Assembly: GCA_003222935.1 (NCBI GenBank)
Contig: QHXL01000118.1
Location: 1 to 7,547 of the forward strand
Length of the DNA stretch: 7,547 bases
Reading direction: 5' to 3'
Source: Acidobacteriota bacterium
GTDB taxonomy: Bacteria; Acidobacteriota; Blastocatellia; Pyrinomonadales; Pyrinomonadaceae
Shown here: positions 5,968 to 7,547 of the stretch, in pieces
Position numbering within the stretch: position 1 is the stretch's first letter
How the letters are laid out: every line of letters starts with the position of its first letter
Made by a program: the position numbers and the translations under genes
The notes under the pieces: model-generated
The model's database searches: none
The model's input: the letters and a program-made list of their open reading frames with translations, nothing else
Told to the model about the DNA's origin: nothing

Positions 5968-7547
5968 CTATTTCTCGATTGTGAACTTCGTACTTGGCGT
6001 GATCGACTCACCTGTTATGCGATCGCGTATGCGAACTTGGATCTTATACTCGCCAGGAGCCAGCGTTCCCGTGTCGAACAAACGAGTCAACGTCAGTCGT
6101 TGACCACTGTCGTTCAATTGGCGCCAGTCTTCAGTGTGCTTCACGATCTCTGTGCCATCACGTAGCACCACGTAATCGATATCCACCGCAGGTCGTAACA
6201 ACGTCTGATCAATGGCCGCATTGTAAACCTGAAGATAGATACCCACCGGTTGACCTTTTACAAATATGCCGGAGACATTCGGTATCACTTTCTTCGTGCC
6301 AATGATGAACTGGCTACTACCGGCGATGTCGTCACGATCTTGAAGCTTAGCCGCCAGCACGATGCTCGACGCTGCTAATTTATCGGCGGAGAAGCCTGGC
6401 ACGTGAAAGCCAATGTGTTGCAACCCAGTCGCGCCCGACTCTACGTCGCGCACCATCACGTCCAATCGATAGACGCCTGGTTGAAGTATGAGCGCCTTTG
6501 CGTAAGCTGACTTTCGCATCTTCGCTGAACTGAGTTCCTCCGGTGTTGCAGCAGTGGAGACTGAATCCTCGAACTTTCCGATTAGCCGCTCAGCTATGGT
6601 GGTAACTCTTCCGAAGATGTTCATGCGCGCAACCTGCAAACCCCCGCTCTCGGTAAAGGAGAGTTGGCTGTTCTCAGTTTGAATGGTGACTGCCGCTAAG
6701 ACGCTGTTGTCCGTTTGGCGGAAGTAGTGAAACTGGGCTGTAAAGTTGAGTGGGTTTTCATCGACAACCGGAGTTCCTGTGATTCCTCGACCAAATAGAT
6801 TGCGCTCACCCGGTTGTTGACGTTCCATGTCGGCGTGAAGATTCATCACCTCAAACGGTGAGTCTTGCGCTCGTCTGTAATTCGCCATGCCAAAACTACC
6901 GAGGCCGGCGATTCGGTCGGCCCGTTGCTCAAGACCTGCCGCTTCCGCGAAAGTTTGTCCGGCACCGGGAATATGAATTAAGGCATCTTTCTCGTCCGGG
7001 TTGCGAGCGAGCCGATATTCACCGGAGCCGGTCGGGTCAACAAACTCAAGTTCGACTCCACTGGCAATGTTCGGTAGGTGTCGATAAAACCACTTTTCAA
7101 ACGGATAGGTAGAAGTTGATCCACTACCTTCATATGCCGACCGTTCGTATGAACCACCAGCCGGGTGCGACTCGATTTCGTCTGGCTTGCCAAACTTGAT
7201 GTAGATGCGACCGCGGTCCGTAAGGCGACCTGGTTTGCCGGAAGAGAAGTGCTCATTGGCGTAAGCAATTCGCTCGAAGAATTCTTCCTTAAACTCGTTC
7301 TCTTCGGTATCGGGATCTGGATCGCGCGAGTCCCAAACAATCTTGATGAACTGTTCACGCTCCTCGTCGCTGGCGAGCTTGGGCCATGCGTCGCGCTCGG
7401 ATTGAGTCAGAATTACATCGACGTCCGTGATCCAATTCTTATACGCGGTCTTGAGTTCTTGTTTGACCTTCCGAGGTTTTTCGTCGGGATTTGGTTTGGG
7501 TTGTTGTTGCGCGTTAAGAGTTAAGAGTGAGGACGCGTTTATCAGAG
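5968..7547 (-). CDS. GWxTD domain-containing secreted protein (5' end beyond the window)
   Basis: The minus-strand frame is open from the window edge to the TAG at 5970-5968, giving 525 visible residues; the start codon lies outside. The first visible residues (LINASSLLTLNA, then QQQPKP) look like the end of a signal peptide with cleavage after Ala12, so probably only 10-15 residues are missing. The GWxTD domain follows. Its signature reads NWITD here (37-41), then IVWDSRDPDPDTEENEF, RIYIKFGKPDEIESHP (113-128), FEKWFYRH (149-156) and VELEFVDPTGSGEYRL (164-179). The C-terminal half (about 220-525) has a beta-rich character and ends in a likely extracellular or periplasmic module (TGTLAPGEYKIQVRIRDR). 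The family is common in Acidobacteria and Bacteroidetes, with no established biochemical function that I can name. The Met at 6888 is internal, not the start. Confidence 0.88.
   Translation of the reverse strand, partial: LINASSLLTLNAQQQPKPNPDEKPRKVKQELKTAYKNWITDVDVILTQSERDAWPKLASDEEREQFIKIVWDSRDPDPDTEENEFKEEFFERIAYANEHFSSGKPGRLTDRGRIYIKFGKPDEIESHPAGGSYERSAYEGSGSTSTYPFEKWFYRHLPNIASGVELEFVDPTGSGEYRLARNPDEKDALIHIPGAGQTFAEAAGLEQRADRIAGLGSFGMANYRRAQDSPFEVMNLHADMERQQPGERNLFGRGITGTPVVDENPLNFTAQFHYFRQTDNSVLAAVTIQTENSQLSFTESGGLQVARMNIFGRVTTIAERLIGKFEDSVSTAATPEELSSAKMRKSAYAKALILQPGVYRLDVMVRDVESGATGLQHIGFHVPGFSADKLAASSIVLAAKLQDRDDIAGSSQFIIGTKKVIPNVSGIFVKGQPVGIYLQVYNAAIDQTLLRPAVDIDYVVLRDGTEIVKHTEDWRQLNDSGQRLTLTRLFDTGTLAPGEYKIQVRIRDRITGESITPSTKFTIEK

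Noticed and set aside
5968..6888. Reading the minus-strand gene as a complete 306-residue protein starting at the Met at 6888
   Set aside because: The same frame stays open without a stop to the window edge and encodes the whole GWxTD domain and the end of a signal peptide. The Met is internal.
6978..7524. Open frames of 119-126 codons on either strand (6978-7358 minus, 7165-7524 plus)
   Set aside because: They overlap the GWxTD coding frame, resemble no family I know, and are composition shadows of the real gene.
1..7547. A new multi-gene defence, secretion or biosynthetic system
   Set aside because: All six genes belong to recognisable families, four are common housekeeping types, orientations are mixed, and no mobile-element or phage genes are present.

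Overview
This 7.5 kb window reads as an ordinary chromosomal segment of moderate GC from a Gram-negative-type bacterium. The best guess is an acidobacterium, probably near the Blastocatellia/Pyrinomonadaceae. The main reason is the GWxTD-domain secreted protein at the right edge, whose sequence style I associate with Acidobacteria. A free-standing DsbD-alpha domain and a class A PBP with a PBP1B-like UB2H region fit this. The assignment is inferred from protein style, not from a search.

Layout, left to right. Bases 1-267 are non-coding leader, with a candidate promoter and foldable sequence before the first gene. A bifunctional PBP1B-like peptidoglycan synthase (268-2751, +) is followed by the rRNA/tRNA methylase RlmN (2920-4011, +) and a secreted DsbD-alpha-like protein (4062-4556, +). 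The DsbD-like gene converges on PgeF/YfiH (4640-5506, -), a laccase-domain peptidoglycan editing factor. PgeF diverges from AcpS, holo-ACP synthase (5481-5858, +), and their 5' ends overlap by up to 26 bp. AcpS converges on the GWxTD protein (5968-7547, -), whose N-terminus lies beyond the window.

Four genes concern the envelope or its precursors: PBP (wall polymerisation), PgeF (precursor quality control), AcpS (carrier-protein activation for lipid synthesis) and the secreted GWxTD and DsbD-like proteins. They do not form one obvious operon or a known system, and I see no defence, mobile-element or biosynthetic cluster.

The unusual part is between the genes. All four 3' junctions carry a palindromic repeat from one of two families. 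Family A has arms built on CCGCAGATT and lies at 2774-2885 and 5864-5961. Family B is built on TTGTAGGGGTG and lies at 4006-4035 and 4555-4647. Family B supplies the TAG stop codon of both rlmN and pgeF, and its inverted pair between convergent genes looks like a two-way intrinsic terminator. This is the most worthwhile lead in the window.
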